Below, in pieces: positions 37,143 to 53,334 of a stretch of DNA of 64,000 nt; the first letter of the stretch is position 1, and each line of letters begins with the position of its first letter. The position numbers and the translations under genes were made by a program. Origin of the DNA: Lineus longissimus (lineage: Eukaryota > Nemertea > Pilidiophora > Heteronemertea > Lineidae); contig NC_088319.1 of NCBI RefSeq assembly GCF_910592395.1, forward strand, positions 17,236,001 through 17,300,000, given 5' to 3'. The notes under the pieces were generated by a model. That model was not told the DNA's origin. It ran no database searches and worked only from the letters and a program-made list of their open reading frames with translations.

Positions 37143-40100
37143 ATGCCGTATGGATTACCACCATGGATGACTTCTGACAATGGGTTGGATGTCAGCCTCG
37201 GCAACAATAGTGACCCCTCAACAAATGTCACAGCCACAAACTGTACCGCTGGCGTACAATGGATATTTACAGTTCTTGGTCAATGTGTCCTCACCGATCG
37301 GGAATACGCCTCCGTCATGTGCGGTCTAGGCTCAACATTAATCTCTACCGTCAATGGTATTCCGTGAGTATCATTCGTTTTAACCTTATTATATTTTTAT
37401 ATTCATCTTCTTCGTCATCTAATTTTAGTCCGATGGGCGATGTATAAAAATACAACATGAGCTTGTGCGTATGAAGTCAGCATTTACTGCTGCTGGTGCA
37501 TGGTGGGTAGCTGGGGCCCTGGACCGACATGTCTGGGTACAACAATAATAACTGCCTGTTGTGATTTCAGTCAGATCTACACCAACTGTGCGCAGGGTAT
37601 CCCAGACAAAGCCTTGTCAATCTACCTCCTCCTTCAGTGGTTTTCTGGTGATGCACTAAATCTAATTGGCTGTTTCCTCTCTAAACAAACATTAGTACAG
37701 GTAAGAGCAAAACTACGATTATAATTGTGGTGACCGCATGAAAAATATCCTTTGATTGGAAGAACAGAAAGCAATTCTGTAATTCGCCAGAATAAAAGTA
37801 GTGATTTGTTTTTGGTGGGTGGGGGAGGAGGGTGAAATGATCCTCGCTAAATTTCCATTTTCATCATAAAACACCTGTTTCTCATAACTCCTGTTATTTT
37901 GCAGATTATTTATGCGGTCTTCATGGTGTCTTTGGATGTATGTATGTTGTCTCAGTACACATTTTTCAAGATCAAACATTCGTATGAAGGTAAGATATGG
38001 CCATCGTCCGTCACATGATAGCATACCGCTGCCCCATGCATGATAGCATATCAGTGGCCACCACCCCTCCTGCGATACCTGCCACCCCTCCTGTGATACC
38101 TGACTCCTTCCTCTTCTGGTGTTATTGTTGCTCACCGAAATGATGGTCATTCTGATGCAGGACGACATATGCCAACTGGTTGGTTGTATAATCTGTAAAT
38201 CTCGGCACTTACTGACTCCGATGACTTGTTTGCTTGGTATGACCTCAACTTCTGCCCACAAAAGTGATGTATTGATTTAGCTCTGACTTCCTGCTACACA
38301 TGTATAGCCATTACTTTGATTACTGCTACACATGTCATGTATAGCTATTTCTTGGTGCAGTATTCCATGCTTTTGCTGTTAGTGTTGCTTGACGCTACAT
38401 TTACATTTTGCTTGTATTAATGCTTGCTGCTATCCATGTATTGTCCATTGCATCGGCTTCATTTACAGAAAAGAATCCCCAGTATCATCCTTTGCCACAT
38501 GACCGTGCCTACTCAGACTCTGTTGGTAACTCATTGCCGCATGACCACTCGTATGATTCTGGTAATAATTCACGTGACTCAGGTATGAAACAAACTTGTC
38601 GTTAAACCTTTGATATGGAACTTTTTGGTGGTTAATCATTCTCAAGCTGCACTTTTCCAACTACTTCCAGTGATTGTTTAACAAATGTCTTACTTAATGC
38701 TAAATTTCCTTTCATGAATTTTCAAGCCGTCTGTATTTTCAATCCGATCCTCTTGATCTGTTCCAGAGAGAATAGCCCAAAAATTATTGGAAGATTCTTT
38801 AGTGAACAGTTCAACAGAAGAAAGGCAACCCCGCCGTACTGGGATGTACTGCATAATGGCAATTTGGGGGTTAATGTTCCTTGGATATGGCGTGCTCCCG
38901 GGAGAACAGATGATGACTGTGAGGTCACATCCTGCTGGCAGGAGTTTACTCAATGTGGGATCGCCGGCCAATGGACCATTCTTTACCGTACGTTCAACTT
39001 TGATGTTTGCCCTTGGAAAAGTGACTTTATTATGAAGGCCACAGCCTTGTCCTTTGAGACAACTGAGGTTCCTGTCTCAGGTGGTAAAAGATGAAAACAT
39101 CTGAGTGAGAATGCATCTAGCTCGACTTCTCCACCAGGCTGAGGCGGAGCCTATCACACCCAACTGTGGTTGAAGCTGACAAAAGATTTTCAATCTGAGC
39201 AAACGAAGGAGAAGATTTCAATTCTCTCTGCAGCTATTTTTGGTAGTAACATCATTCCTTGACAGGTGCAACACATGATTGTGAAGACACTTTGTTATCA
39301 TTTCCAGGGAGTGATAGATGAAGTTGGTTTTGGCATTGGGTGTGCGTCGACATTATTTTATATCTCCTCAAGAGCGCCCCAAATATATCAAAATGTAAGT
39401 ATGTCCAGATGATGTCGTCCTGATAATTATCATATACCTGTCTGTCAGGAGCATTTAATCGATTACTGCAAGGGTAGTTTTGACCCACTTATTGTATTAC
39501 ACTTCACTTCCTGTATATAGCTATTTAGTCTGTCTGTTACCTTTGAGTACATTACCTTGAAGTGGTGTATGACTTGCGAGACCAATACCGCAATGCTAGC
39601 TGGGTAAATACTCCTGGCAGGTCAAACCATGCCAGATTCTCAATAATGTTCAAGTTAACCTCAGCTTTTAACTTTGCCTTTGTTTCAGTGGAAACGGCAG
39701 ACGACGGAAGGTGTTTCCATTTGGTTGTTCCTGCTGTTGATTATCTCCAACTGCCTCTACGGGACTTCCATTCTCTGCCACTCCACAGAACTCTACGCGG
39801 TGCTTCATTCCCTGCCTTGGCTCATTGGTGCTTTTGGAATGGTCTCATTTGATCTCGTCGTATCCTTTTAGAAAGAATTTTCCCCTCGACCTTTTCTTCA
39901 AGTTATTCAATAGGGTTTGACGTATCATATCAGTGAGCTGCTTCTATTATCTTTAAGTCAGTTAGACAATAGAAATTGCTGATGCAAGAAAGTGGTCAAG
40001 GAAGAGAGAGTTAGCAATGCCAAGCCTTCCCTGGGTCAGTTGTAAATACGGCTAACATGACCAGTGAGCTCCTGTGGTGCATTTAACTTGGCTCTCCTCA

Positions 40101-40332
40101 TAATGCATTTCTATTAGCCTTTTTTCGATTTTTGTCTTTCTCTCAAAATGGAATAAAAGGCCCTGAAATTTTCTATCTGTCCTTGACCTCAACCCAGATA
40201 ATGTGGCAGTTCTGGTACTATCGGAAGTCGGCGATTCGAGAACTTACGATCAATGTCGATGACGAGACATCGCCATTGTTGAATGGCAGCATCAGCGTTT
40301 CTGGAAGTCATCACTCGCAAAAGGACGTTTGA
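37143..40332 (+). CDS. SLC66A1: Lysosomal cationic amino acid transporter, PQ-loop family, 8 exons
   Basis: Seven-helix PQ-loop exporter of lysine and arginine from lysosomes (PQLC2, worm LAAT-1 family). Exons 37143-37363, 37571-37700, 37905-37989, 38469-38582, 38767-38987, 39308-39394, 39689-39859 and 40198-40332 sum to 1164 nt, 387 aa (human about 290). PQ motif 1 is P74-Q75 (STVNGIPQIYTNCAQG) and PQ motif 2 is P281-Q282 (ISSRAPQIYQN), each preceded by a hydrophobic helix as the family requires. The N-terminal tail has three sequons (NNS, NVT, NCT), expected for a luminal end. The cytosolic C-terminal tail has an acidic dileucine-type signal DDETSPLLNG (L370-L371), a lysosomal sorting motif like the EPLLPS of the human protein. 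The extra length sits in the loop between helices 3 and 4 (exons 4-5), which is hydrophilic and rich in His, Asp and Ser. Confidence 0.92.
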
Positions 40333-40696
40333 TGAATGTACATTCTGCTGTTGATGGGCCGCTAGTCGAATCCCGGCTTGTCAATGACATCATGTCAGTG
40401 ATAAGTCTCATCAAAGTAAAGTGATCTGTAATATTGTCAGGGAATCATGAGATGATGAGTGTTTCTGCCGAACAGGTTATACAGTCCCCCCCCCCTGGTT
40501 GAAAAAAGGGGCACATGACCTCTGTCTGCCTGCTTTACTGCCTTACATTAGTTTTTAGTTTTTATGATTTGTGATGTAAGGGTATGGCAGTTTTGAGGCA
40601 TTTTAAATATGAAACAACGCTTCTTAACTACTGATTGCATTGTTTATTGGTGATGTGGACATCGATATATTGTAATAATGAATGAAATGATTTTTA

Positions 40697-40702
40697 AATA
40701 AA
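40697..40702 (+). promoter_or_regulatory. Polyadenylation signal for the SLC66A1-like gene
   Basis: AATAAA about 365 bp after the stop. A second AATAAA at 41155-41160 follows a local near-duplication (AAAGTGTATTTGTTGT at about 41007 and 41160) and could be an alternative end. Confidence 0.55.
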
Positions 40703-41426
40703 GCTGCTTTGAGAATCAATATTCCAGTGTTGCGAGAATCAGACTGGTCTTCCAACTCACCGAGTTGTCTTGTCCTGGGATAGCAGTGTTAAAAACTGGC
40801 GTTCCTGGAGTGTTCAACAGTCAGTTTACCGCTGAGCATACCTTTTGGGTGCCTTGTGATGCACACTTTTCTTGGGACTTTCCCGACCAGGCCACTTGAT
40901 AAGTTGGAAGGCCTGGCCTGAATACACATGATTCTTGGCCTGTTGGGCAGCTGATTCTCCAGTGTGACAACCAGTATATTTTAATAAAAACAATGTAGAC
41001 GACATCAAAGTGTATTTGTTGTTTTTAGTGACATTCTAGTGTTACAATACATTAAATGTTTCTTATTGAAGAAACCAATGGACAATAGTTTTTGTTCAAG
41101 GAGAAGCAAATACCATGAAGCCTGGGTCACTGATGACTCTCTTTTACAAAACTTAATAAAGTGTATTTGTTGTGTTTGAAGTGATGATTGTCACAACACA
41201 TCTCATCACTTCAAAGTGATCTCTTTACAACAATTTGTTGAGGGGGAAACATGGGGTACAGCAGTCGCGGGTCTCTCAATGAAGAACTACGGACAATCCG
41301 GGCATTGGTGCAAAACTATGAGGACAGTAAATAATGTACTTTTGAATTTCTCTGCAGGACTTCCCTCCGCAACAAATATTACTGGGAAGACGCAATGTCC
41401 TTAGGGTGATTGTTCTCTTGGACGAA

Positions 41427-41560
41427 GCAGTATTGTCCTTGGCGGAGCAACCATGCCCTCTTTGAATGATCGAGCAGTATTTTCCTCCGAGCAATTTGTC
41501 CGCGGAGGAGCAATTGTCCTCTTTGAGTGAGCAGTATTTTCATTGGAGGAGCAACCTGTA
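41427..41560 (+). repeat. Degenerate 50-60 bp tandem motif beyond the cyclase stop
   Basis: Three imperfect copies beginning AGCAGTATT, with GGAGCAA and GTCCTCTTTGA as shared blocks. They lie within the probable 3' UTR of the minus-strand cyclase gene. Confidence 0.65.
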
Positions 41561-41583
41561 TCGAAAAAAGAACCACCAGTCGC

Positions 41584-45700
<4,117 letters not shown>

Positions 45701-45933
45701 GGTTATGGTATAATCAACTTTTCATCTTTGATTAAACTTCTCAAAATAAAAACCAGTGGATCGAACAAATGTTTACGCAAGAACATTGCCTATAAAATCT
45801 AATTTTATTTTCCACGAACACAAGCATTGCGCACGTAATGGAAACTTTTCCTTGCCTAGCTCAGCATCCAGTTGTTGGACTTTTTAGCTAACAATTTATC
45901 TGGTCATTTTACTCTTGTAGAATATGTGTTTAC

Positions 45934-46016
45934 CAAGTGGCTGCTGCGAGTGAATGGAATCTGGGCTCGGCACTTTAGTCGTTTTCTCATCATTCTCTTT
46001 CATGGAGTCTCCATCA
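45934..46016 (-). other. Possible upstream exon of the NIT guanylate cyclase
   Basis: A stretch bounded by GTTGTTGCAG and GTAAACAC reads on without a stop as SMKENDEKTTKVPSPDSIHS then QQPL and ends in phase 1. Joined at an AG just after 45723 it would continue in frame (VDYTIT then MVTKDVPFF), giving a start at ATG 46003 and a longer cytosolic N-terminal tail. The acceptors near 45720 lack a good pyrimidine tract, so this may instead be 5' UTR or chance. Confidence 0.35.
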
Positions 46017-46161
46017 CTGCAACAACAATTATTGTGGAATGATGAATAGACTGCAGTTCAAAACTAAAATGGACGAAAGAGTTAGGCCCTTATAATTGCA
46101 ATATCGAGAATGGCGTTGGTTTCCGATTTTCCTCGATTCAGTATCAACTTCGAAATCAATA

Positions 46162-46180
46162 TGGCCGCCATTATGCAAAT
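46162..46180. promoter_or_regulatory. YY1-like and octamer motifs upstream of the cyclase
   Basis: TGGCCGCCATTATGCAAAT combines a YY1-type GCCGCCAT with a perfect octamer ATGCAAAT at 46173-46180. It lies 160-480 bp upstream of the two candidate cyclase starts. Functional use is untested. Confidence 0.3.
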
Positions 46181-47017
46181 ACGTAGGCTTTCCAGTAATC
46201 ATGATAATAATACCTTTGGTTATACAAGAACATAAAGCTCAGGTTATTTTCAACAGAGACACATGTATATACCGGAATCTTCGACGCAATGGAGCCTGGT
46301 TAATGTTCAAAACATTTTGATGAGAGTCAAAAGACTAAATGGCGTCCACCGCATACGAAATCAAAATATTTGAGGTACCGCTACTAGCAATTTGTCGTGA
46401 AATAACAACCTAAGAATAAAAGAAAACCTTCACCGACTTACTCCCTCTCCATTCTGAAGTTCTTGGAATCATCAGTCGTCTAATGATAAAACTAAAGACG
46501 GAATTTGAAGATCGATTGTCTGCCTTCGCTGGTTACTCAACCATCCAAGTAGAACTCTACTTAGTATTGCGTCTATTTGGAAGTTCCGTGCCATTCTTGG
46601 TGCGTTTGTCACTTTACCATGGAAACGTTGGCACCTTCAGGAGGGCACAGGCATGCTGTGGTCCCTGACACCACGCATGCGCAATGTAACATTCACACAG
46701 TCGTACATTGCGGAGTGGGAACGCAGAGACCACCCGAAAGAAAATTTATCTTGACCTTTTCCTTGGTAAAATGCACCCTGCAGTATACGTCTCAGCGCGC
46801 AAGTACTACAGAGATTATTCTCGGAAAAGCTTCGCCCCATAAATCAACCTCTTTTTCCTCTTTCTATTTGACTCTTCTAATAATATTGGCATCACCGGAT
46901 TACAGAGACAAATGCCACATGGGTTATCTATCCTTTTTAATTACACGCATACACAGTTAAAACTAGCAGCGCTATACCATGAACGCCAACTCAGTATCAA
47001 TTAACCACATAACATCA
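46181..47017. other. Intergenic stretch left of the large array
   Basis: I see no convincing exon. An NRF1-like ACGCATGCGCAATG occurs at about 46672-46685. The array begins abruptly at 47018 after AACCACATAACATCA. Confidence 0.5.
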
Positions 47018-47527
47018 TACGGCAGTGGCGTGCGTCTTTTTCATTGAAACGACCTCGCACGACCGGCACCGGCACATATGGTCGTTGATGATGGAGAGAG
47101 CGGTCGCCGGTACATATTCAGCACGGTTCACCAGCAGTTCAATGTGCTCATGACATGACGAGAGCAAATCTCACGGGTGGGGCAGAAATCTGCCATATTG
47201 CTGACATCATCGGCGCCAACAACGATGTCTTTTGACCCTGCCAGAGCAACACTCTGTTGATTGACTCTGACGCTGCTGACCTCGATTTTTTAAAACTTTA
47301 AAAAAAGGCCATTTAAACGTTAAATCAACTGCAAAGATAATCTTTTATATCACTGAGGTATATAGATACAATATGTTGAGAAAAATCTGTACAACTATCG
47401 AAATATACGATTACTTGGAACTATTTCGGTAAATCACTCTGCCGCCTGCGCGACCTTGTCACAATTGCGGCGCGCTCGTTTGCATATCGCATATAAGAGG
47501 CGAATAAAATCGTCACTTCAGCATGAA

Positions 47528-47605
47528 AGCCTTGACGGTTCAGCGCTGAGAGTGTTTGACTGTGGATCAGCTGGTCACAGGTTCGACTCCCGGTGGATCT
47601 GCCGC
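47528..47605 (+). ncRNA. tRNA-like Pol III module, one per array unit (first copy given)
   Basis: A D-arm/A-box-like GGTTCAGCGCTGAGAG (47537-47552), an anticodon-arm-like TTTGA-CTGTGGA-TCAGC with GTG at the anticodon position, and a B box GGTTCGACTCC (47580-47590) follow in tRNA order. TATAAG stands at 47492, about 30 bp before the likely start, and TTTT at 47608 then T9 at 47615 would stop Pol III. Acceptor and T stems pair poorly, so this is not a working tRNA-His. It is a tRNA-derived promoter, SINE head or small ncRNA gene. CTGTG and CACAG can form an alternative hairpin. The copies recur 72-149 bp after each unit landmark. The B box is changed to AGATTCGACTCC in the unit at 57621, and the TATA box is changed in the unit at 51707. 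Confidence 0.4.
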
Positions 47606-50600
47606 AGTTTTCTCTTTTTTTTTCTTCTTCCTTATCTTGTTATCCAACCATCCACGTACAGATGTGAAACTTTTCATTATTATCATTATCATACCCCGTA
47701 CCCAAACTTTTCAAACTGCAGCACATACTGATTCCGGGCGTTCGAGGACTACCGAGGATGGTTCTAATCGGCAGCTGGTATTTTCGAGGCTACATTGGGG
47801 CAAAAAAGTATTAGTGTCGGACCGTGATTTTCAAATCAGAAACAGTCAAAGAATTTCTCAGGTACTGGTACGGTAGTGGCGTGCGTCTTTTTCATTGAAA
47901 CTACCTCGCACGACCGGCACCGGCTCATATGGTCGGTGATGATGGAGAGAGCGGTCGCCGGTACATATTCAGCACGGTTCACTAGCAGTTCAATGTGCTC
48001 ATGACATGACGAGAGCAAATCTCACGGGTGGGGCGGAAATCTGCCATATTGCTGACATCATCGGCGCCAACAACGATGTCTTTTGACCCTGCCAGAGCAA
48101 CACTCTGTTGATTGACTCTGACCCTGCTGACCTCGATTTTTTAAAACTTTAAAAAAAGGCCATTTAAACGTTAAATCAACTGCAAAGATAATCTTTTATA
48201 TCACTGAGGTATATAGATACAATATGTTGAGAAAAATCTGTACAACTATCGAAATATACGATTACTTGGAACTATTTCGGTAAATCACTCTGCCGCCTGC
48301 GCGACCTTGTCACAATTGCGGCGCGCTCGTTTGCATATCGCATATAAGAGGCGAATAAAATCGTCACTTCAGCATGAAAGCCTTGACGGTTCAGCGCTGA
48401 GAGTGTTTGACTGTGGATCAGCTGGTCACAGGTTCGACTCCCGGTGGATCTGCCGCAGTTTTCTCTTTTTTTTCTTCTTCCTTATCTTGTTATCTAACCA
48501 TCCACGTACAGATGTGAAACTTTTCATTATTATCATTATCATACCCCGTACCCAAACTTTTCAAACTGCAGCACATACTGATTCCGGGCGTTCGAGGACT
48601 ACCGAGGATGGTTCTAATCGGCAGCTGGTATTTTCGAGGCTACATTGGGGCAAAAAAGTATTAGTGTCGGACCGTGAGTTTCAAATCAGAATCAGTCAAA
48701 GAGTTTTCTCAGGTACTGGTACGGCAGTGGCGTGCGTCTTTTTCATTGAAACGACCTCGCACGACTGGCACCGGCACATATGGTCGGTGATGATGGAGAG
48801 AGCGGTCGCCGGTACATATTCAGCACGGTTCACTAGCAGTTCAATGTGCTCATGACATGAAGAGAGCAAATCTCACGGGTGGGGCGGAAATCTGCCATAT
48901 TGCTGACATCATCGGCGCCAACAACGATGTCTTTTGACCCTGCCAGAGCAACACTCTGTTGATTGACTCTGACCCTGCTGACCTCGATTTTTTAAAACTT
49001 TAAAAAAAGGCCATTTAAACGTTAAATCAACTGCAAAGATAATCTTTTATATCACTGAGGTATATAGATACAATATGTTGAGAAAAATCTGTACAACTAT
49101 CGAAATATACGATTACTTGGAACTATTTCGGTAAATCACTCTGCCGCCTGCGCGACCTTGTCACAATTGCGGCGCGCTCGTTTGCATATCGCATATAAGA
49201 GGCGAATAAAATCGTCACTTCAGCATGAAAGCCTTCACGGTTCAGCGCTGAGAGTGTTTGACTGTGGATCAGCTGGTCACAGGTTCGACTCCCGGTGGAT
49301 CTGCCGCAGTTTTCTCTTTTTTTTCTTCTTCCTTATCTTGTTATCTAACCATCCACGTGCAGATGTGAAACTTTTCATTATTATCATTATCATACCCCGT
49401 ACCCAAACTTTTCAAACTGCAGCACATACTGATTCCGGGCGTTCGAGGACTACCGAGGATGGTTCTAATCGGCAGCTGGTATTTTCGAGGCTACATTGGG
49501 GCAAAAAAGTATTAGTGTCGGACCGTGAGTTTCAAATCAGAATCAGTCAAAGAGTTTTCTCAGGTACTGGTACGGCAGTGGCGTGCGTCTTTTTCATTGA
49601 AACGACCTCGCACGACTGGCACCGGCACATATGGTCGGTGATGATGGAGAGAGCGGTCGCCGGTACATATTCAGCACGGTTCACTAGCAGTTCAATGTGC
49701 TCATGACATGACGAGAGCAAATCTCACGGGTGGGGCGGAAATCTGCCATATTGCTGACATCATCGGCGCCAACAACGATGTCTTTTGACCCTGCCAGAGC
49801 AACACTCTGTTGATTGACTCTGACCCTGCTGACCTCGATTTTTTAAAACTTTAAAAAAAGGCCATTTAAACGTTAAATCAACTGCAAAGATAATCTTTTA
49901 TATCACTGAGGTATATAGATACAATATGTTGAGAAAAATCTGTACAACTATCGAAATATACGATTACTTGGAACTATTTCGGTAAATCACTCTGCCGCCT
50001 GCGCGACCTTGTCACAATTGCGGCGCGCTCGTTTGCATATCGCATATAAGAGGCGAATAAAATCGTCACTTCAGCATGAAAGCCTTGACGGTTCAGCGCT
50101 GAGAGTGTTTGACTGTGGATCAGCTGGTCACAGGTTCGACTCCCGGTGGATCTGCCGCAGTTTTCTCTTTTTTTTCTTCTTCCTTATCTTGTTATCTAAC
50201 CATCCACGTACAGATGTGAAACTTTTCATTATTATCATTATCATACCCCGTACCCAAACTTTTCAAACTGCAGCACATACTGATTCCGGGCGTTCGAGGA
50301 CTACCGAGGATGGTTCTAATCGGCAGCTGGTATTTTCGAGGCTACATTGGGGCAAAAAAGTATTAGTGTCGGACCGTGAGTTTCAAATCAGAATCAGTCA
50401 AAGAGTTTTCTCAGGTACTGGTACGGCAGTGGCGTGCGTCTTTTTCATTGAAACGACCTCGCACGACCGGCACCGGCACATATGGTCGGTGATGATGGAG
50501 AGAGCGGTCGCCGGTACATATTCAGCACGGTTCACTGGCAGTTCAATGTGCTCATGACATGACGAGAGCAAATCTCACGGGTGGGGCGGAAATCTGCCAT

Positions 50601-51936
50601 ATTGCTGACATCATCGGCGCCAACAACGATGTCTTTTGACCCTGCCAGAGCAACACTCTGTTGATTGACTCTGACCCTGCTGACCTCGATTTTTTAAAAC
50701 TTTAAAAAAAGGCCATTTACGTTAAATCAACTGCAAAGATAATCTTTTATATCACTGAGGTATATAGATACAATATGTTGAGAAAAATCTGTACAACTAT
50801 CGAAATATACGATTACTTGGAACTATTTCGGTAAATCACTCTGCCGCCTGCGCGACCTTGTCACAATTGCGGCGCGCTCGTTTGCATATCGCATATAAGA
50901 GGCGAATAAAATCGTCACTTCAGCATGAAAGCCTTGACGGTTCAGCGCTGAGAGTGTTTGACTGTGGATCAGCTGGTCACAGGTTCGACTCCCGGTGGAT
51001 CTGCCGCAGTTTTCTCTTTTTTTTTCTTCTTCCTTATCTTGTTATCTAACCATCCACGTACAGATGTGAAACTTTTCATTATTATCATTATCATACCCCG
51101 TACCCAAACTTTTCAAACTGCAGCACATACTGATTCCGGGCGTTCGAGGACTACCGAGGATGGTTCTAATCGGCAGCTGGTATTTTCGAGGCTACATTGG
51201 GGCAAAAAAGTATTAGTGTCGGACCGTGAGTTTCAAATCAGAAATAGTCAGAGAGTTTTCTTAGGTACTGGTACGGCAGTGGCGTGCGTCTTTTTCATTG
51301 AAACGACCTCGCACGACCGGCACCGGCACATGGTCGGTGATGATGGAGAGAGCGGTAGCGGGTACATATTCAGCACGGTTCACTGGCAGTTCAATGTGCT
51401 CATGACATGACGAGAGCAAATCTCACGGGTGGGGCGGAAATCTGCCATATTGCTGACATCATCGGCGCCAACAACGATGTCTTTTGACCCTGCCAGAGCA
51501 ACACTCTGTTGATTGACTCTGACCCTGCTGACCTCGATTTTTTAAAACTTAAAAAAAGGCCATTTTAACGTTAAATCAACTGCAAAGATAATCTTTTATA
51601 CCACTGAGGTATATAGATACAATATGTTGAGAAAAATCTGTACAACTATCGAAATATACGATTACTTGGAACTATTTCGGTAAATCACTCTGCCGCCTGC
51701 GCGACCTTGTCACAATTGCGGCGCGCTCGTTTGCATATCGCATTTAAGAGGCGAATAAAATCGTCACTTCAGCATGAAAGCCTTGACGGTTCAGCGCTGA
51801 GAGTGTTTGACTGTGGATCAGCTGGTCACAGGTTCGACTCCCGGTGGATCTGCCGCAGTTTTCTCTTTTTTTTTCTTCTTCCTTATCTTGTTATCTAACC
51901 ATCCACGTACAGATGTGAAACTTTTCATTATTATCA

Positions 51937-51985
51937 CATATTGTATCTATATACCTCAGTGATATAAAAGATAATCTTTGCAGTT
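51937..51985 (-). repeat. Inverted 49-bp templated insertion in one array unit
   Basis: Inside the ATT/ATC microsatellite of the sixth unit, seven bases are replaced by an inverted copy of the unit's own segment AACTGCAAAGATAATCTTTT through ATAGATACAATATG. The source lies elsewhere in the unit, around 51584-51632. It accounts for most of that unit's extra length. Confidence 0.9.
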
Positions 51986-53334
51986 ACCCCGTACCCAAAC
52001 TTTTCAAACTGCAGCACATACTGATTCCGGGCGTTCGAGGACTACCGCCGAGGATGGTTCTAATCGGCAGCTGGTATTTTCGAGGCTACATTGGGGCAAA
52101 AAAGTATTAGTGTCGGACCGTGAGTTTCAAATCAGAATCAGTCAAAGAGTTTTCTCAGGTACTGGTACGGCAGTGGCGTGCGTCTTTTTCATTGAAACGA
52201 CCTCGCACGACCGGCACCGGCACATATGGTCGGTGATGATGGAGAGAGCGGTCGCCGGTACATATTCAGCACGGTTCACTGGCAGTTCAATGTGCTCATG
52301 ACATGACGAGAGCAAATCTCACGGGTGGGGCGGAAATCTGCCATATTGCTGACATCATCGGCGCCAACAACGATGTCTTTTGACCCTGCCAGAGCAAGAC
52401 TCTGTTGATTGACTCTGACCCTGCTGACCTCGATTTTTTAAAACTTTAAAAAAAGGCCATTTAAACGTTAAATCAACTGCAAAGATAATCTTTTATATCA
52501 CTGAGGTATATAGATACAATATGTTGAGAAAAATCTGTACAACTATCGAAATATACGATTACTTGGAACTATTTCGGTAAATCACTCTGCCGCCTGCGCG
52601 ACCTTGTCACAATTGCGGCGCGTTCGTTTGCATATCGCATATAAGAGGCGAATAAAATCGTCACTTCAGCATGAAAGCCTTGACGGTTCAGCGCTGAGAG
52701 TGTTTGACTGTGGATCAGCTGGTCACAGGTTCGACTCCCGGTGGATCTGCCGCAGTTTTCTCTTTTTTTTCTTCTTCCTTATCTTGTTATCTAACCATCC
52801 ACGTACAGATGTGAAACTTTTCATTATTATCATTATCATACCCCGTACCCAAATTTTTCAAACTGCAGCACATACTGATTCCGGGCGTTCGAGGACTACC
52901 GAGGATGGTTCTAATCGGTAGCTGGTATTTTCGAGGCTACATTGGGGCAAAAAAGTATTAGTGTCGGACCGTGAGTTTCAAATCAGAATCAGTCAAAGAG
53001 TTTTCTCAGGTACTGGTACGGCAGTGGCGTGCGTCTTTTTCATTGAAACGACCTCGCACGACCGGCACCGGCACATATGGTCGGTGATGATGGAGAGAGC
53101 GGTCGCCGGTACATATTCAGCACGGTTCACCAGCAGTTCAATGTGCTCATGACATGACGAGAGCAAATCTCACGGGTGGGGCGGAAATCTGCCATATTGC
53201 TGACATCATCGGCGCCAACAACGATGTCTTTTGACCCTGCCAGAGCAACACTCTGTTGATTGACTCTGACCCTGCTGACCTCGATTTTTTAAAACTTTAA
53301 AAAAAGGCCATTTAAACGTTAAATCAACTGCAAA

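Noticed and set aside
47385-47440. U6 snRNA-like words ATATAC and TTGGAAC in the array unit
   Set aside because: Similarity stops after about 20 scattered positions; the U6 core and 3' end are absent. The segment is better described as a hairpin CGAAATA/TATTTCG.
47936-48060. C/D-box snoRNA-like motifs (GTGATGA ... CTGA) in the array unit
   Set aside because: Spacing of about 115 nt is long, the flanks do not form the required terminal stem, and no internal C'/D' boxes are evident.
48307-48855. 182-codon open frame repeated in many array units, up to seven full copies
   Set aside because: It begins at TTG, not ATG, passes through poly-Phe and poly-Ile from T-runs and ATT repeats, and is broken in other units by one-base changes in the T-run. 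It has no recognisable domain, and openness follows from repetition of one chance frame.
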